Both the position numbers and the translations under genes were made by a program. DNA of 56,368 nt, taken from NCBI GenBank assembly GCA_964394395.1, contig CAYMWV010000007.1, positions 1-56,368 of the forward strand. Direction: 5' to 3'. The notes under the pieces are model-generated. The model did no database searches. It was not told the DNA's origin and worked only from the letters and a program-made list of their open reading frames with translations. Source of the DNA: Sediminispirochaeta sp964394395. Its GTDB lineage: Bacteria; Spirochaetota; Spirochaetia; DSM-16054; Sediminispirochaetaceae. Shown here one piece after another: positions 40,866-50,051 of the stretch. Position 1 is the first letter of the stretch. Each line of letters opens with the position of its first letter.

Positions 40866-42250
40866 AGAAACTGATTTCAGGCGGAAAGATTGTAAGTGAT
40901 GATGGAGTGAAGCGGTTGGATGTTCTGGTGCAGGGAGAGAAGATTCTCGCCCTGGGTGAGGACCTTTCGGGCCACACCGACGGAGAAACAGAGTGGATTG
41001 ATGCAACCGGTAAGCTGGTACTTCCCGGAATTATTGACGCCCACACCCACTACCACCTGGAGAGCCGGGGTACGGTTACCGCCGACAGCTTTCCCGAGGG
41101 AAGCCGGGCGGCCGCTTTCGGCGGGGTAACCACGGTAATCGATTTTGCCGACGATGATGGAGATTTAACCCTGATGGAAGCTGCAAAGGTACGCCTGGAT
41201 ATGATGGCAAAGGGGCTGGCCTGCGACTACGCCCTTCATCAGGAGGTGTACACTGTTCATGATGGGCTGGAAGAGGAGCTGAAGAAGCTGAAATCCATGG
41301 GGGTGACTACCCTCAAAATCTTCACCACCTACCGGCGGGAGGGGTATCTCATTGCAGAAGAGGGGCTCAAGCGGCTCTTTGAGCTTTGCCGGGATCAGCA
41401 GATGATGGTCGCCGTACACGCAGAAGATAATGATCTGATTGAGGAGCTGGAGGCGAAGTATGAAGGCCAGCCTTTGCCTCCGAAGATGCATCCGATTCTC
41501 CGGCCAGCCGAATCGGAGTATCGGGCGGTAAAAAAGATCGGGGACTTGGCCCATTCGGTGGGAATGCCCATCTATATTGTCCATCTCTCCTCCGGCCGGG
41601 GCTGCGATGCGGTGAGGGAGCTAAAAGCGAAGGGGGCGGCTATCATGGTAGAATCGACCCCCCACTATCTGCTGCTGACCAATGATCTTTTAGAGGGTCA
41701 GGGGGCACAGAAATATATTATGACCCCTCCCCTCCGGACGGCAGCGGACAATAATAGCCTTTGGAATGCAGTGGAGTCAGGGGATGTGGAGGTGATAGCC
41801 ACCGATCACTGCTCCTTTACCGAAGAGCAGAAGCTCTCCTCCGATACGGTGCTTACCATCTATCCCGGTATCCCTGGAAGTGAAGAACTCCTTCCTCTGA
41901 TTCATACCGAAGGGGTAAAGAAGGGGAGAATCAGCCTGGAGCGGATGGTCTCTCTTTTGAGTACCATGCCCGCCAAAGCCTTCGGCCTCTATCCCCGGAA
42001 GGGATCTTTAGCCGAAGGAAGCGATGCGGATCTGGTAATCTTTGATCCCGAAACCGAATGGGAAATGAGCGACGAGAGCCAGCACACAGCAGCAGGATAC
42101 ACCCCCTACCGGGGCTGGAAGGTAACCGGGAAGGTTGAACTGACCATGCTCCGGGGAGAGGTGATTATGAAAGAGGGAAGCTATTACGGAAAACCGGGAT
42201 CAGGGCGGTTTATCAACGCCGGAGTACCGGAACTATACAGGAGGTCCTGA
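40862..42250 (+). CDS. hydA: dihydropyrimidinase / hydantoinase-type cyclic amidohydrolase
   Basis: The start at ATG 40862 (MKKLISGGKIVSDDGVKRLD) overlaps the upstream stop and has GAGGGGA before it. It has 462 residues. The amidohydrolase dinuclear metal site is complete: DAHTHYH at about residue 60, the Lys that is carboxylated in TLKIFTTY, His residues in VAVHAED and IVHLSSG, and Asp in ATDHCSF. It opens cyclic diamides such as dihydropyrimidines, hydantoins or purine-derived rings into N-carbamoyl products. With the YgeW carbamoyltransferase encoded downstream, it probably prepares a carbamoyl donor (inference). Confidence 0.92.
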   Translation: MKKLISGGKIVSDDGVKRLDVLVQGEKILALGEDLSGHTDGETEWIDATGKLVLPGIIDAHTHYHLESRGTVTADSFPEGSRAAAFGGVTTVIDFADDDGDLTLMEAAKVRLDMMAKGLACDYALHQEVYTVHDGLEEELKKLKSMGVTTLKIFTTYRREGYLIAEEGLKRLFELCRDQQMMVAVHAEDNDLIEELEAKYEGQPLPPKMHPILRPAESEYRAVKKIGDLAHSVGMPIYIVHLSSGRGCDAVRELKAKGAAIMVESTPHYLLLTNDLLEGQGAQKYIMTPPLRTAADNNSLWNAVESGDVEVIATDHCSFTEEQKLSSDTVLTIYPGIPGSEELLPLIHTEGVKKGRISLERMVSLLSTMPAKAFGLYPRKGSLAEGSDADLVIFDPETEWEMSDESQHTAAGYTPYRGWKVTGKVELTMLRGEVIMKEGSYYGKPGSGRFINAGVPELYRRS

Positions 42251-42253
42251 AAC

Positions 42254-44551
42254 GTGAAGTATCAGGTAGTAAACAAACCGGTCAACCGGGTCGACGCTTA
42301 CGAAAAGGTAACCGGCCTGGTCAAGTACGTGGGGGATGTGAACTTTGGCCATCAGCTCTATGCAAAGACGGTCTATACACAATTTCCCCACGCAAAGATT
42401 ATCAAAATCGACACAAGCAGAGCGGAGGCGCTGGAAGGTGTTGCGGCGGTAATCACCGCCCGGGATGTACCGGCCAGTAACTCCATGTTCGGCCGTTTCC
42501 CGGTACTTGCAGAGAAGGTAGCCAAATATATCGGCGACGGGCTTGCTGTAGTGGCCGCCGAAACAAAAGCGATTGCCGAAGCGGCTGCAGCTCTTGTGGA
42601 GGTGGAGTATGAGGAGCTTGACGGGGTCTGGAACGTAGATGAAGCGGTGGATGTAAAGGAAAAAGTGCATCCCGAGCTGAGTGATAACGAGATTGAGGGA
42701 ACCAGGTTTCCCATGTACATGGGGGATGTAGATAAAGGCTTTGCCGACGCAGATATGATTATCGAGCGTACCTACCGCACCCAGTTTGCCGATCAGGCTT
42801 ACATCGAACCGGAGGTTATCATCGCCCTTCCCGACCCCTACCGGGTGGGAGTGGAGATTCACGGTTCCATCCAGAATCCCTATTCGATTAGGGAGAACGT
42901 TGCAAAGGTTCTGGGCTATAAACTGAGTCAGGTGAGAATTGTGCAGGGAACCATCGGCGGTAGTTTCGGCGGAAAGGATGAATCGGTGATGATGATGGCC
43001 GCCCGCTGCGCCATTCTCGCCCTGAAGACCAAAAGGGCTGTGAAAATGGTACTTACCCGGGAGGAGTGCTTCTCCGAGAGCTGCAAACGCCACGCTTACC
43101 GGAGCCACTACAAGATCGGTGTTAAAAAGGATGGAACCATTACCGCTATCCAGGATACTGTCTGGGTTCAGGGGGGCGCCTACAACAACAAGGCGATGTT
43201 TACCAACTGGAGAGCTTCGGTTCATGCTGCAGGAGCCTATTTCTGTCCCAATATCAAGAACGACATCGCCGGTGTCTATTCCAATACCATCTATGGCGGG
43301 GCCTATCGGGGCTTTTCCGCCCCCCAGCTGGTTTTTGCCAACGAATCCCTGATGGATGAGGTGGCCGCTGAGCTGGGAATGGATCCGAAAGCGTTCCGGC
43401 TGAAAAACTGCCTGAAGGCCAACGACGAGATTGCCACAGGGCAGATCCTGAAGCCGGGAATGATTGAAGTTCCTTTAGGTGAGATGATCGAAGACACCTG
43501 CCGAAGGGCCGATTGGGATCGGAAGCGTAAGGAGTTTGCCGAAGAGAATAAAAGCTCCGGTCCGGTGAAAAAGGGAATCGGCATGTCCATTACCTACCGG
43601 GGAACCGGTCTTGGGGGAGAGGGGATCGACACCTCCGGGGCAACGGTAACTATCGATAAGGATGGAAGTGTCAATATTCAGAGTAACATGATTGAAATGG
43701 GTCAGGGAATGCGGACCGTACATGCCCAGATTGTCGCCGAGACATTGGGAGTCAAGATGGACCGGATAACCTTCTCCACCAGCGACACCAGCATTACCAT
43801 GGATGGAGGGCCCACCGTGGCGAGCCGGGGAACCCTGGCGGGGGGAAAGGCGATGCTCCTGGCAGCCCAGAAGCTGAAAGATCGAATGCTTAAAGTTGCA
43901 GCTGAGGAGTGGAGCGTGGATGCTGCGGAACTTGAGATGGAGGGAGAGGTAATCTCCCACAAGGCGAAAAAAGAGCTGGAGATCGGCTTTGACGACCTGG
44001 TGGTGCGCTGTCTCCAGGGATTGGGGATCACCTTGAGTGCCCAGGGTTGGCACACCCCCGGCCCTGAACATCTGGATCATCACACCGGACGGGGAAATGC
44101 CTACCCCAGCTACATCTACGGTGTGGCGGTGAGTGAGATCTCTGTGGATACCGATACCGGACAGATCTCTATGGATAAGGTCACCTTGAGCTATGAGCTC
44201 GGCCGGGCGATTAACCCCCAGCAGGTGGAAGGTCAGCTTATCGGTGGTTTTATGCAAGGGGCGGGCTACGGAATCATGGAAGATATGGAGAGCAGCAAGG
44301 GCTATCTGCTTACGAAGAACTTCGATGACTACATGATTCCTACCAGCGCAGATGTTCCAGAATTTGATCTGAAACTCTTTGAGGTTGATGATAACATCGG
44401 CCCCTTCGGAGCCAAGGGAGTGGGAGAGATCGGTATTGAACTGGCCGCTCCCAGTATTGCCAACGCCTTGAAGCACGCCACAGGTAAACGGGTTCGGGAA
44501 CTGCCCCTCAACCTGGAGCGGGTGCTGATCGGCCGGAACTTGAGCAAATAG
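42254..44551 (+). CDS. xanthine dehydrogenase-family molybdenum hydroxylase, molybdopterin-binding subunit
   Basis: This 765-residue protein starts at GTG 42254 with GGAGG upstream. It holds the two Mo-cofactor domains of the xanthine dehydrogenase family. Key segments are GGSFGGKDES (cofactor Gln/Gly loop), GGAYRGFSAPQLVF, MGQGMRTVHAQIVAETLG and the catalytic Glu in GAKGVGEIGIE near the C-terminus. The enzyme hydroxylates an N-heterocycle or aldehyde using water. FAD and 2Fe-2S subunits are encoded by the next two genes, so this is a three-subunit enzyme as in XdhABC. The exact substrate is unknown; purines are likely given the neighbourhood. Confidence 0.92.
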   Translation: MKYQVVNKPVNRVDAYEKVTGLVKYVGDVNFGHQLYAKTVYTQFPHAKIIKIDTSRAEALEGVAAVITARDVPASNSMFGRFPVLAEKVAKYIGDGLAVVAAETKAIAEAAAALVEVEYEELDGVWNVDEAVDVKEKVHPELSDNEIEGTRFPMYMGDVDKGFADADMIIERTYRTQFADQAYIEPEVIIALPDPYRVGVEIHGSIQNPYSIRENVAKVLGYKLSQVRIVQGTIGGSFGGKDESVMMMAARCAILALKTKRAVKMVLTREECFSESCKRHAYRSHYKIGVKKDGTITAIQDTVWVQGGAYNNKAMFTNWRASVHAAGAYFCPNIKNDIAGVYSNTIYGGAYRGFSAPQLVFANESLMDEVAAELGMDPKAFRLKNCLKANDEIATGQILKPGMIEVPLGEMIEDTCRRADWDRKRKEFAEENKSSGPVKKGIGMSITYRGTGLGGEGIDTSGATVTIDKDGSVNIQSNMIEMGQGMRTVHAQIVAETLGVKMDRITFSTSDTSITMDGGPTVASRGTLAGGKAMLLAAQKLKDRMLKVAAEEWSVDAAELEMEGEVISHKAKKELEIGFDDLVVRCLQGLGITLSAQGWHTPGPEHLDHHTGRGNAYPSYIYGVAVSEISVDTDTGQISMDKVTLSYELGRAINPQQVEGQLIGGFMQGAGYGIMEDMESSKGYLLTKNFDDYMIPTSADVPEFDLKLFEVDDNIGPFGAKGVGEIGIELAAPSIANALKHATGKRVRELPLNLERVLIGRNLSK

Positions 44552-44566
44552 GGAGGAGGAAAAAAG

Positions 44567-45433
44567 GTGCTAGAGATAGATTTTCTGGTTGCAAAAACCA
44601 AATCAGAGGCCATTGCGCTTCTGGACACATATAAAGAGAAGGCGAAACTGATTGCCGGCGGTACCGATCTGATGATAGAGATGCGCCATAACCGGCTTCC
44701 CGGCGGGGCATCGGCGGTAATCGATATCAGTAAACTCTCCGAGCTCTCCTATATCAAAAAGGATGGAGAGGTGATACGCATCGGGGCCGGTACCACTCAC
44801 GCCGATATCGCTGCCAGCGATTTGATAAAGCGGGAATCGCTGATTCTGCAGGATGCGTCCAACAGCGTTGGAAGTCCCCAAATCAGGAACCGGGCTACCG
44901 TCGGCGGAAACATTGTTACCGCCGCCCAGTGTGCCGATACCGCCCCCGCTCTTATTGCCCTGGAGGCGACGGTAGTGCTGGAGTCAAAAGGCGGCCGCCG
45001 GGAAGTGGCCATAGGAGACTTTTTCCCGGGACCGAAGAAGAGCGATGTCCGGCCTGACGAGCTTGTCACCGAAATATACTTTCCTTCCATTGCCAAAGGT
45101 TTCGGCGCCAGCTTTGAAAAGCTGATCCGCCGGAAGGCGGTGGCCAAAAGCAGGCTCAATTTTGCAGTGATTGCGAAGAAAGATGCTTCCGGAATGGTGG
45201 AGGATATCAGAATTGCCATCGGCTCCGCTCTCCCGGCTACCGGCCGTTTCCCCACAGTTGAAAAACTGCTTTTGGGCAAGCGCCCGGATGAAGAGCTGTT
45301 ACAAGCCGCCGGAGAGGCTGCCTCAGCTTACATGATTGAAAAAAGCGGCTACCGCTGGTCCACGGACTACAAGAAGCCGGTGGTTGAGAGAGTGACCGCC
45401 CGGAATTTGGCCCGGGCCCTGGAGGTTGAATAA
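44567..45433 (+). CDS. molybdenum hydroxylase FAD-binding subunit (XdhB-like)
   Basis: This 288-residue subunit starts at GTG 44567 with GGGAGGAGG upstream. It carries FAD-binding motifs AGGTDLMIEMRHN and TVGGNIVTAAQCADTAPALI, plus the C-terminal CO_deh_flav domain. It passes electrons from the 2Fe-2S subunit to the acceptor. The gene lies between the Mo and Fe-S subunit genes with 15-nt and 1-nt spacing. Confidence 0.93.
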   Translation: MLEIDFLVAKTKSEAIALLDTYKEKAKLIAGGTDLMIEMRHNRLPGGASAVIDISKLSELSYIKKDGEVIRIGAGTTHADIAASDLIKRESLILQDASNSVGSPQIRNRATVGGNIVTAAQCADTAPALIALEATVVLESKGGRREVAIGDFFPGPKKSDVRPDELVTEIYFPSIAKGFGASFEKLIRRKAVAKSRLNFAVIAKKDASGMVEDIRIAIGSALPATGRFPTVEKLLLGKRPDEELLQAAGEAASAYMIEKSGYRWSTDYKKPVVERVTARNLARALEVE

Positions 45434-45434
45434 G

Positions 45435-45926
45435 ATGGAGAATATTTCAATACAGCTTCGGGTAAACGGACGGGACCGGAAACTGCAGGTTCCTGCCAAC
45501 GCCCGGCTTCTGGATGTAATTCGGGAGGATCTGGGACTCACCGGAACCAAGGAGGGGTGCAGCATCGGTGAATGCGGCGCCTGCACCATCCTGATGAATG
45601 GAAAAAAGGTGAACTCCTGCATGGTTTTGGCCGGCCAGGCTGACGGATCGGAGATCCTCACCATTGAAGGGGTGACCGGAGAGGATGGAGAACTCCATCC
45701 CCTGCAGAAAGCTTTTATCGATGCCGGGGCTGTGCAGTGCGGATTCTGTACCCCCGGGATGATCATGAGCGCCCTGGAACTGCTCAGCAGCACTCTGGAG
45801 CCCGACGAAGGGGAGATAAAAGAGGCGATCAGCGGCAATCTATGCCGTTGCACCGGATATAAACAGATTGTCGATGCGGTACAACTGGCAGGACGCAATA
45901 TGCTGGCGGCCAGTCATCGGCACTAA
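45435..45926 (+). CDS. molybdenum hydroxylase 2Fe-2S subunit (XdhC-like)
   Basis: The start is ATG 45435, with GGAGG 9 nt upstream; TTG 45426 is rejected. It has 163 residues. A plant-type ferredoxin domain carries CSIGECGACTILMNGKKVNSC-type ligands (Cys near residues 39, 44, 47 and 59). A helical domain binds the second cluster via CGFCTPGM and CRCTGY. It links the Mo site to FAD in the complex encoded just upstream. Confidence 0.94.
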   Translation: MENISIQLRVNGRDRKLQVPANARLLDVIREDLGLTGTKEGCSIGECGACTILMNGKKVNSCMVLAGQADGSEILTIEGVTGEDGELHPLQKAFIDAGAVQCGFCTPGMIMSALELLSSTLEPDEGEIKEAISGNLCRCTGYKQIVDAVQLAGRNMLAASHRH

Positions 45927-45985
45927 ATGAGTAACAATGAGGCGTAGCGGCTTCAAAGAATATCTTGATTACGAGGAGAAGACCA

Positions 45986-46963
45986 ATGTACAACAATTTG
46001 AAAGGTAAACACCTAATTTCAACCCAGGACTGGAGCCTTCCGGAACTGGAACAGCTTCTATCTGTAGCAAACCGGCTCAAGCAGGAGCGGCAGCTCGGAA
46101 TCCCCCACCACGACCTTCTTCTGGCGAAGACCTTCTTCATGCTCTTTTTTGAAGAATCCACCAGAACCAGGAACGCTTTTGAAGCGGGTATCCACCAGCT
46201 TGGCGGACATGCTCACTTCCTTACCCCCAAGGCTACCCAGATCGACCATGGAGAAACCCAGAAGGACACCGTAAAGGTGCTGGAGCGGTACGGCGAAGGT
46301 ATTGGAATCCGGAAAACCTTCGGAAAGGGACATTCATACATGCGGGAAGTTGCAAAGTGGGCAAAGATCCCTGTAGTGAACATGCAGTGTGAGGATTATC
46401 ATCCCACCCAGGTGCTGGCGGATATCATGACCATCAAAGAGAAGTTCAACAACGAACTTCGGGGCAGAAAGATCTGCGTCAGCTGGACCAGTGCTCCCAA
46501 CTATATTCGTCCCCTCTCTATGGCTCACTCCCTGGTCGCTATGATGCCCCGGTTCGGCCTGGATGTAAGTCTTGCCCATCCCCCGGAGTTCAAACTGAGA
46601 CCGGAAATCATGGAAGCTGCCAAGGCGAATGCTGCAGCCGCCGGAACCAAGTTCGAGGTGGTCGATGAGATGGATGCGGCAGCAGAAGGTGCCGATATCG
46701 TCTACGCCAAGGGGTGGGGACCGATCTTCTACACCGAGGATGAGCAGGAAGGTCTGGCCCTTATCGACAAGAACCCCGGCTGGATTGTTGATCAGAGAAG
46801 AATGAATCTGGCCAAGGACGATTCAATTTACATGCACTGCATGCCCTACGACAGGGACATCGAAGTGACCAGCGAAGTGGTAGATGGACCCCACTCTGTC
46901 GTTTTTGACGAGGCGGAGAACCGGCTCCACATCATGAAGGCCATCATGGCTGCAACCATGTAA
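45986..46963 (+). CDS. ygeW: YgeW-type knotted carbamoyltransferase
   Basis: The start at ATG 45986 has GAGGAG upstream; TTG 45965 is rejected. It has 325 residues. It is an aspartate/ornithine carbamoyltransferase homologue with the carbamoyl phosphate motif FFEESTRTRNAFEAG and HCMPYDRDIEV near the C-terminus. The ligand site differs from ArgF and PyrB. YgeW proteins occur with hydantoinase, diaminopropionate ammonia-lyase and xanthine dehydrogenase genes in anaerobic purine-degrading bacteria such as E. coli. Here it lies between two molybdenum hydroxylases. A role in moving a carbamoyl group to phosphate, giving carbamoyl phosphate and thus ATP, is plausible but inferred. Confidence 0.9.
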   Translation: MYNNLKGKHLISTQDWSLPELEQLLSVANRLKQERQLGIPHHDLLLAKTFFMLFFEESTRTRNAFEAGIHQLGGHAHFLTPKATQIDHGETQKDTVKVLERYGEGIGIRKTFGKGHSYMREVAKWAKIPVVNMQCEDYHPTQVLADIMTIKEKFNNELRGRKICVSWTSAPNYIRPLSMAHSLVAMMPRFGLDVSLAHPPEFKLRPEIMEAAKANAAAAGTKFEVVDEMDAAAEGADIVYAKGWGPIFYTEDEQEGLALIDKNPGWIVDQRRMNLAKDDSIYMHCMPYDRDIEVTSEVVDGPHSVVFDEAENRLHIMKAIMAATM

Positions 46964-47001
46964 GGACGGCACTGTCGATTCTTTTTCTGTGGTTATTATG
47001 C

Positions 47002-47050
47002 GGTACCGGCTGTCATAATTTCAGCCGGTACCCTTTTTCAGTTTTTTATA
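47002..47050 (+). terminator. intrinsic terminator after ygeW
   Basis: GGTACCGGCTG (47002-47012) and CAGCCGGTACC (47022-47032) form a perfect 11-bp stem with a 9-nt loop, followed by CTTTTTCAGTTTTTT. It is a textbook terminator, but it stops just before the ribosome site (AAGGAG, about 47051) of the next gene. Partial read-through or attenuation between the two operon halves is likely. Confidence 0.9.
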
Positions 47051-47062
47051 AGGAGATGCCCC

Positions 47063-47554
47063 ATGGCGGAGCAGGATTTTCAAATTACCCTGACAATCAA
47101 CGGTACCGAGCACTATCTGAGCATTAAGAAGAAGTGGACTCTTCTCTACGTACTGCGGGAAGAGCTTGGTTTAACCGGTACAAAATATGGATGCGGGACC
47201 AACGACTGCGGTGCCTGCAAGGTTTTACTGGATGGAAAGGCGGTAAACAGCTGCCTTCTTCTGGTAAAAAATTTAGACGGGAAGTCGGTAGTTACCATTG
47301 AAGGCCTCCAGGAGGACGGGAGATTAAATGTGCTCCAGCAGGCTTTTGTGGACGCCGGGGCGATTCAGTGCGGTTTCTGTACCCCTGGTATGATCATCTC
47401 CTCCACCGCCCTGCTTCAGGAGAAGCCGGACCCCACGGAAGAGGAGATCCGCCAGGCTCTGTCGGAGAACCTCTGCAGATGTACCGGCTATGTGAATATC
47501 ATCAAGGCGGTGCAGCTTGCTGCAAAGCGGATGAGGGAGGCAAACAATGGCTGA
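47063..47554 (+). CDS. molybdenum hydroxylase 2Fe-2S subunit, second system
   Basis: This 163-residue ferredoxin-type subunit has Cys ligands in GCGTNDCGACKVLLDGKAV and NSC for the first cluster, and CGFCTPGM and CRCTGY for the second. It is paralogous to the protein at 45435-45926. AAGGAG precedes ATG 47063. The stop overlaps the following Mo-subunit start by 8 nt. No separate FAD subunit gene follows, so this enzyme may borrow the FAD subunit upstream or use another acceptor. Confidence 0.93.
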   Translation: MAEQDFQITLTINGTEHYLSIKKKWTLLYVLREELGLTGTKYGCGTNDCGACKVLLDGKAVNSCLLLVKNLDGKSVVTIEGLQEDGRLNVLQQAFVDAGAIQCGFCTPGMIISSTALLQEKPDPTEEEIRQALSENLCRCTGYVNIIKAVQLAAKRMREANNG

Positions 47555-49919
47555 ACGATATAAAGAGATGAAGAGCTACGAAAAGCAGCTTGCCGATCGG
47601 GGCTTTACGTATGTGGGCAAAGCCATGCCCAACCGGGAAGCGGAGATGAAGGCTGCCGGAGAGATTCACTATATTGATGATTTGCGGATGCCCGGGATGC
47701 TCCAGGCCAAGATCCTCTTTTCGCCCCACGCCCATGCAAAAATCAAATCGATTGACACCACCAAGGCGGAAGCCCTGGAGGGGGTTCGGGCAGTGGTAAG
47801 CTGGAAAGATGCCCCCAGAAATGTCTACAACAGCGCCATGCGCTTTTATATGGATACCAGTCCCTTCGATATGCCCATGACCGAGTACATTTTCGATGAT
47901 ACGGTCCGTTTTGTGGGGGACCGGGTAGCTGCTGTGGCTGCGGATGACGAGTTTATCGCCGCAGCGGCAATTAAACTGATCGATGTGGAGTATGAGATTC
48001 TCCCTGCCTCCATCACCCTGGAAGCTGCGATGAAAGAGGGGGCTCCCCAGGCTAATCCGGCGGGAATAGAGGGGAGCAATATCTGCGGCGGACGTCTTGC
48101 CTACGGAAGTCACGACGAGGAAGAGGTTCTCAAGGCTATTGAAGAGGCTGAGCACTCCTTTGAAGACACCTTTCACACCAGCCGGGTCCATCACGGCTAC
48201 ATGGAGCCGGTGGCCCACATCGCCCACTACACCCGGGACGGTAAGCTCACCATCTGGACCAGTGGGCAGAATGTCTTCTGTTTCCGGGATGTTATCGCCA
48301 AGGCCCTGGGGATGAAGCAGAGTAAGGTGCGGGTGATAAAAACGGTATGCGGCGGTGCCTTTGGGGGAAAACTGGAGGTTATCCATGAACCGGTGGTTGC
48401 TCTTCTTTCCATGAAGACCCTCCGGCCGGTGAAGCTCCGTCTGGACAGGAGAGAGACCTTCATGGCCAGCCGAACCCGGCACGAAGGAATCCTCACCATT
48501 CGCAGCGGGGTAGACAAGAATGGAAAGATTGTGGCCCAGCATGTGAAAAGTGCTCTCAATACAGGTGCCTACGCAGGGGCCGGCCCAAATACTGTAGGTG
48601 CTCAGTCGGGGAAGACCTTCATCCTCTACGGAGCTGAGAAGATGTTCTACTCCGGCGCCAGTTACTACACAAACGCTCCCATAGCAGGCGCGATGCGGGG
48701 CTACGGCTGTCCTCAAATCATGGTGACCCGGGAGACCCACACCAACAATATGGCTAAAGCTCTGGGAATAGATCCTGCGGAGTTCCGGCGGAGAAATGTG
48801 ATAAAGCCTCATCAGGAAAACTGCATGGGGAACAACATGCATAACGCCCGGGTTGTTGACTGCATCGATCGGGGTGTGGAGCTCTTTGAGTGGAAAAAAC
48901 GTCGGGCTGAAGCGGAAGCTCAGCGGAAGAAGGCTGCTGAATCCGGTGAGCCCCTCTTCCGGGGGCTGGGGATGGATGTGGCGGTTCACGGAAACGGCTG
49001 GTATCCGGTCTATCAGGATATTACCACCATCACCCTGAAGATGAATAACGACGGTACCGCCACCCTGTTAACCGGTACCCACGACCTGGGAACCGGGGCA
49101 AGAACCGTACTGAGCCAGATTGCAGCAGAAATCCTCACCGTTCCCCCCGGCGAGATAGAGGTAATTGAAGCCGATACGGACGTAACCCCCTTCGATCTGG
49201 GAGCACAGGCGAGTCGGACCACCTACATCGGTGGAAATGCTACCATCATGGCAGCCCGGAATTTGCGGGGTCAGCTGATTGAAGAGGCTTCTTCGATGCT
49301 CAAGGCCCCCGCCGGGCGACTGGAGCTGGAAGATTGTTTTGTGGTGGACCGGGAGGACCCTGATAAGCGGGTAAGCTTTGAGGATGTGGTTGCATCAGCC
49401 CAGGACGGCAGCGCCGGAAATGCCATGCGGGAGCTTACCGCCACCGAAACCTTTGAATCTCTCGATTCTATCGACAGCTATGTGGCGGTTTTCTGTGAGG
49501 TAGAGGTAAACAAGGAGAGTGGTGCCACCCGGGTTATCGATCTTCTTTCAGTGCATAACTCCGGGAAAGTGATAAACCCCACCACCTATGAGGGACAGGT
49601 CCATGGAGGAATGCAGATGGGTCTGGGTTATGCTCTCTCCGAGGAGATGAAGATTGACCCGGAAACGGGGAAGCTCACCAATGCGCTGCTCAAGAAATAT
49701 GGTATGTTCAAGAGTATCGATATGCCGAAGATCCAGGTAGAGACGGTGGAGGATCCTGAAGAGGCTGGCCCCTTCGGTGCCAAGAGTATCGGCGAAGTCG
49801 CCACCGATGGAATCGCCGGTGCGGTGGTAAACGCCGTTAGTGACGCCATTGGAATTAAGCTGGAAAAGATTCCTCTGGAACCGGAATATATTCTTGAAAA
49901 ACTGAAAGAGCAGGGGTAA
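47547..49919 (+). CDS. molybdenum hydroxylase, molybdopterin-binding subunit, second system
   Basis: This 790-residue xanthine dehydrogenase-family protein has GGAFGGKLEV, GAMRGYGCPQIMV, DLGTGARTVLSQIAAEIL and the catalytic Glu region GAKSIGEVATDG. It differs from the first enzyme at several substrate-pocket loops; for example GAMRGYG replaces GAYRGFS. Such changes are used in this family to set substrate range, including xanthine, nicotinate, hypoxanthine and aldehydes. It forms a complex with the Fe-S subunit encoded upstream. An AGCAGCC-type hairpin follows 15 nt after the stop. Confidence 0.92.
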   Translation: MAERYKEMKSYEKQLADRGFTYVGKAMPNREAEMKAAGEIHYIDDLRMPGMLQAKILFSPHAHAKIKSIDTTKAEALEGVRAVVSWKDAPRNVYNSAMRFYMDTSPFDMPMTEYIFDDTVRFVGDRVAAVAADDEFIAAAAIKLIDVEYEILPASITLEAAMKEGAPQANPAGIEGSNICGGRLAYGSHDEEEVLKAIEEAEHSFEDTFHTSRVHHGYMEPVAHIAHYTRDGKLTIWTSGQNVFCFRDVIAKALGMKQSKVRVIKTVCGGAFGGKLEVIHEPVVALLSMKTLRPVKLRLDRRETFMASRTRHEGILTIRSGVDKNGKIVAQHVKSALNTGAYAGAGPNTVGAQSGKTFILYGAEKMFYSGASYYTNAPIAGAMRGYGCPQIMVTRETHTNNMAKALGIDPAEFRRRNVIKPHQENCMGNNMHNARVVDCIDRGVELFEWKKRRAEAEAQRKKAAESGEPLFRGLGMDVAVHGNGWYPVYQDITTITLKMNNDGTATLLTGTHDLGTGARTVLSQIAAEILTVPPGEIEVIEADTDVTPFDLGAQASRTTYIGGNATIMAARNLRGQLIEEASSMLKAPAGRLELEDCFVVDREDPDKRVSFEDVVASAQDGSAGNAMRELTATETFESLDSIDSYVAVFCEVEVNKESGATRVIDLLSVHNSGKVINPTTYEGQVHGGMQMGLGYALSEEMKIDPETGKLTNALLKKYGMFKSIDMPKIQVETVEDPEEAGPFGAKSIGEVATDGIAGAVVNAVSDAIGIKLEKIPLEPEYILEKLKEQG

Positions 49920-49933
49920 AGATCCCGCCTTTC

Positions 49934-49972
49934 AGCAGCCTGAAGATGGCCTGAGGAGTGTCTCAGGCTGCT
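49934..49972 (+). promoter_or_regulatory. two mutually exclusive hairpins after the second Mo subunit
   Basis: AGCAGCCTGA (49934-49943) pairs perfectly with TCAGGCTGCT (49963-49972). An inner GCCTGAG (49949-49955) pairs perfectly with CTCAGGC (49962-49968). Both use the same 3' arm, so only one can form at a time. There is no T-run. It may be an mRNA 3'-end structure or a switch. Confidence 0.5.
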
Positions 49973-50041
49973 TAGGCATAGCTCGAGAACTGCTGATTTC
50001 CAGAAAAAGGGGCTTCTCAAAATGCTCTACTTGTGATAATG

Positions 50042-50051
50042 TCTATACATC
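50042..50051 (+). promoter_or_regulatory. candidate GntR operator TCTATACATC
   Basis: This 10-mer is identical to the one at 37569-37578 in front of gntR and lies 119 nt before the FGGY kinase start. It is the only other copy I noticed in the window. It suggests the kinase-aldolase genes belong to the GntR regulon. Confidence 0.45.

Noticed and set aside
42233..43225. 330-codon frame antisense to the first Mo-subunit gene
   Set aside because: No family motif and fully opposite a real gene.
47502..48989. Long open frame (495 codons) antisense to the second Mo-subunit gene
   Set aside because: Its translation shows no domain and covers a clear molybdenum hydroxylase on the other strand.
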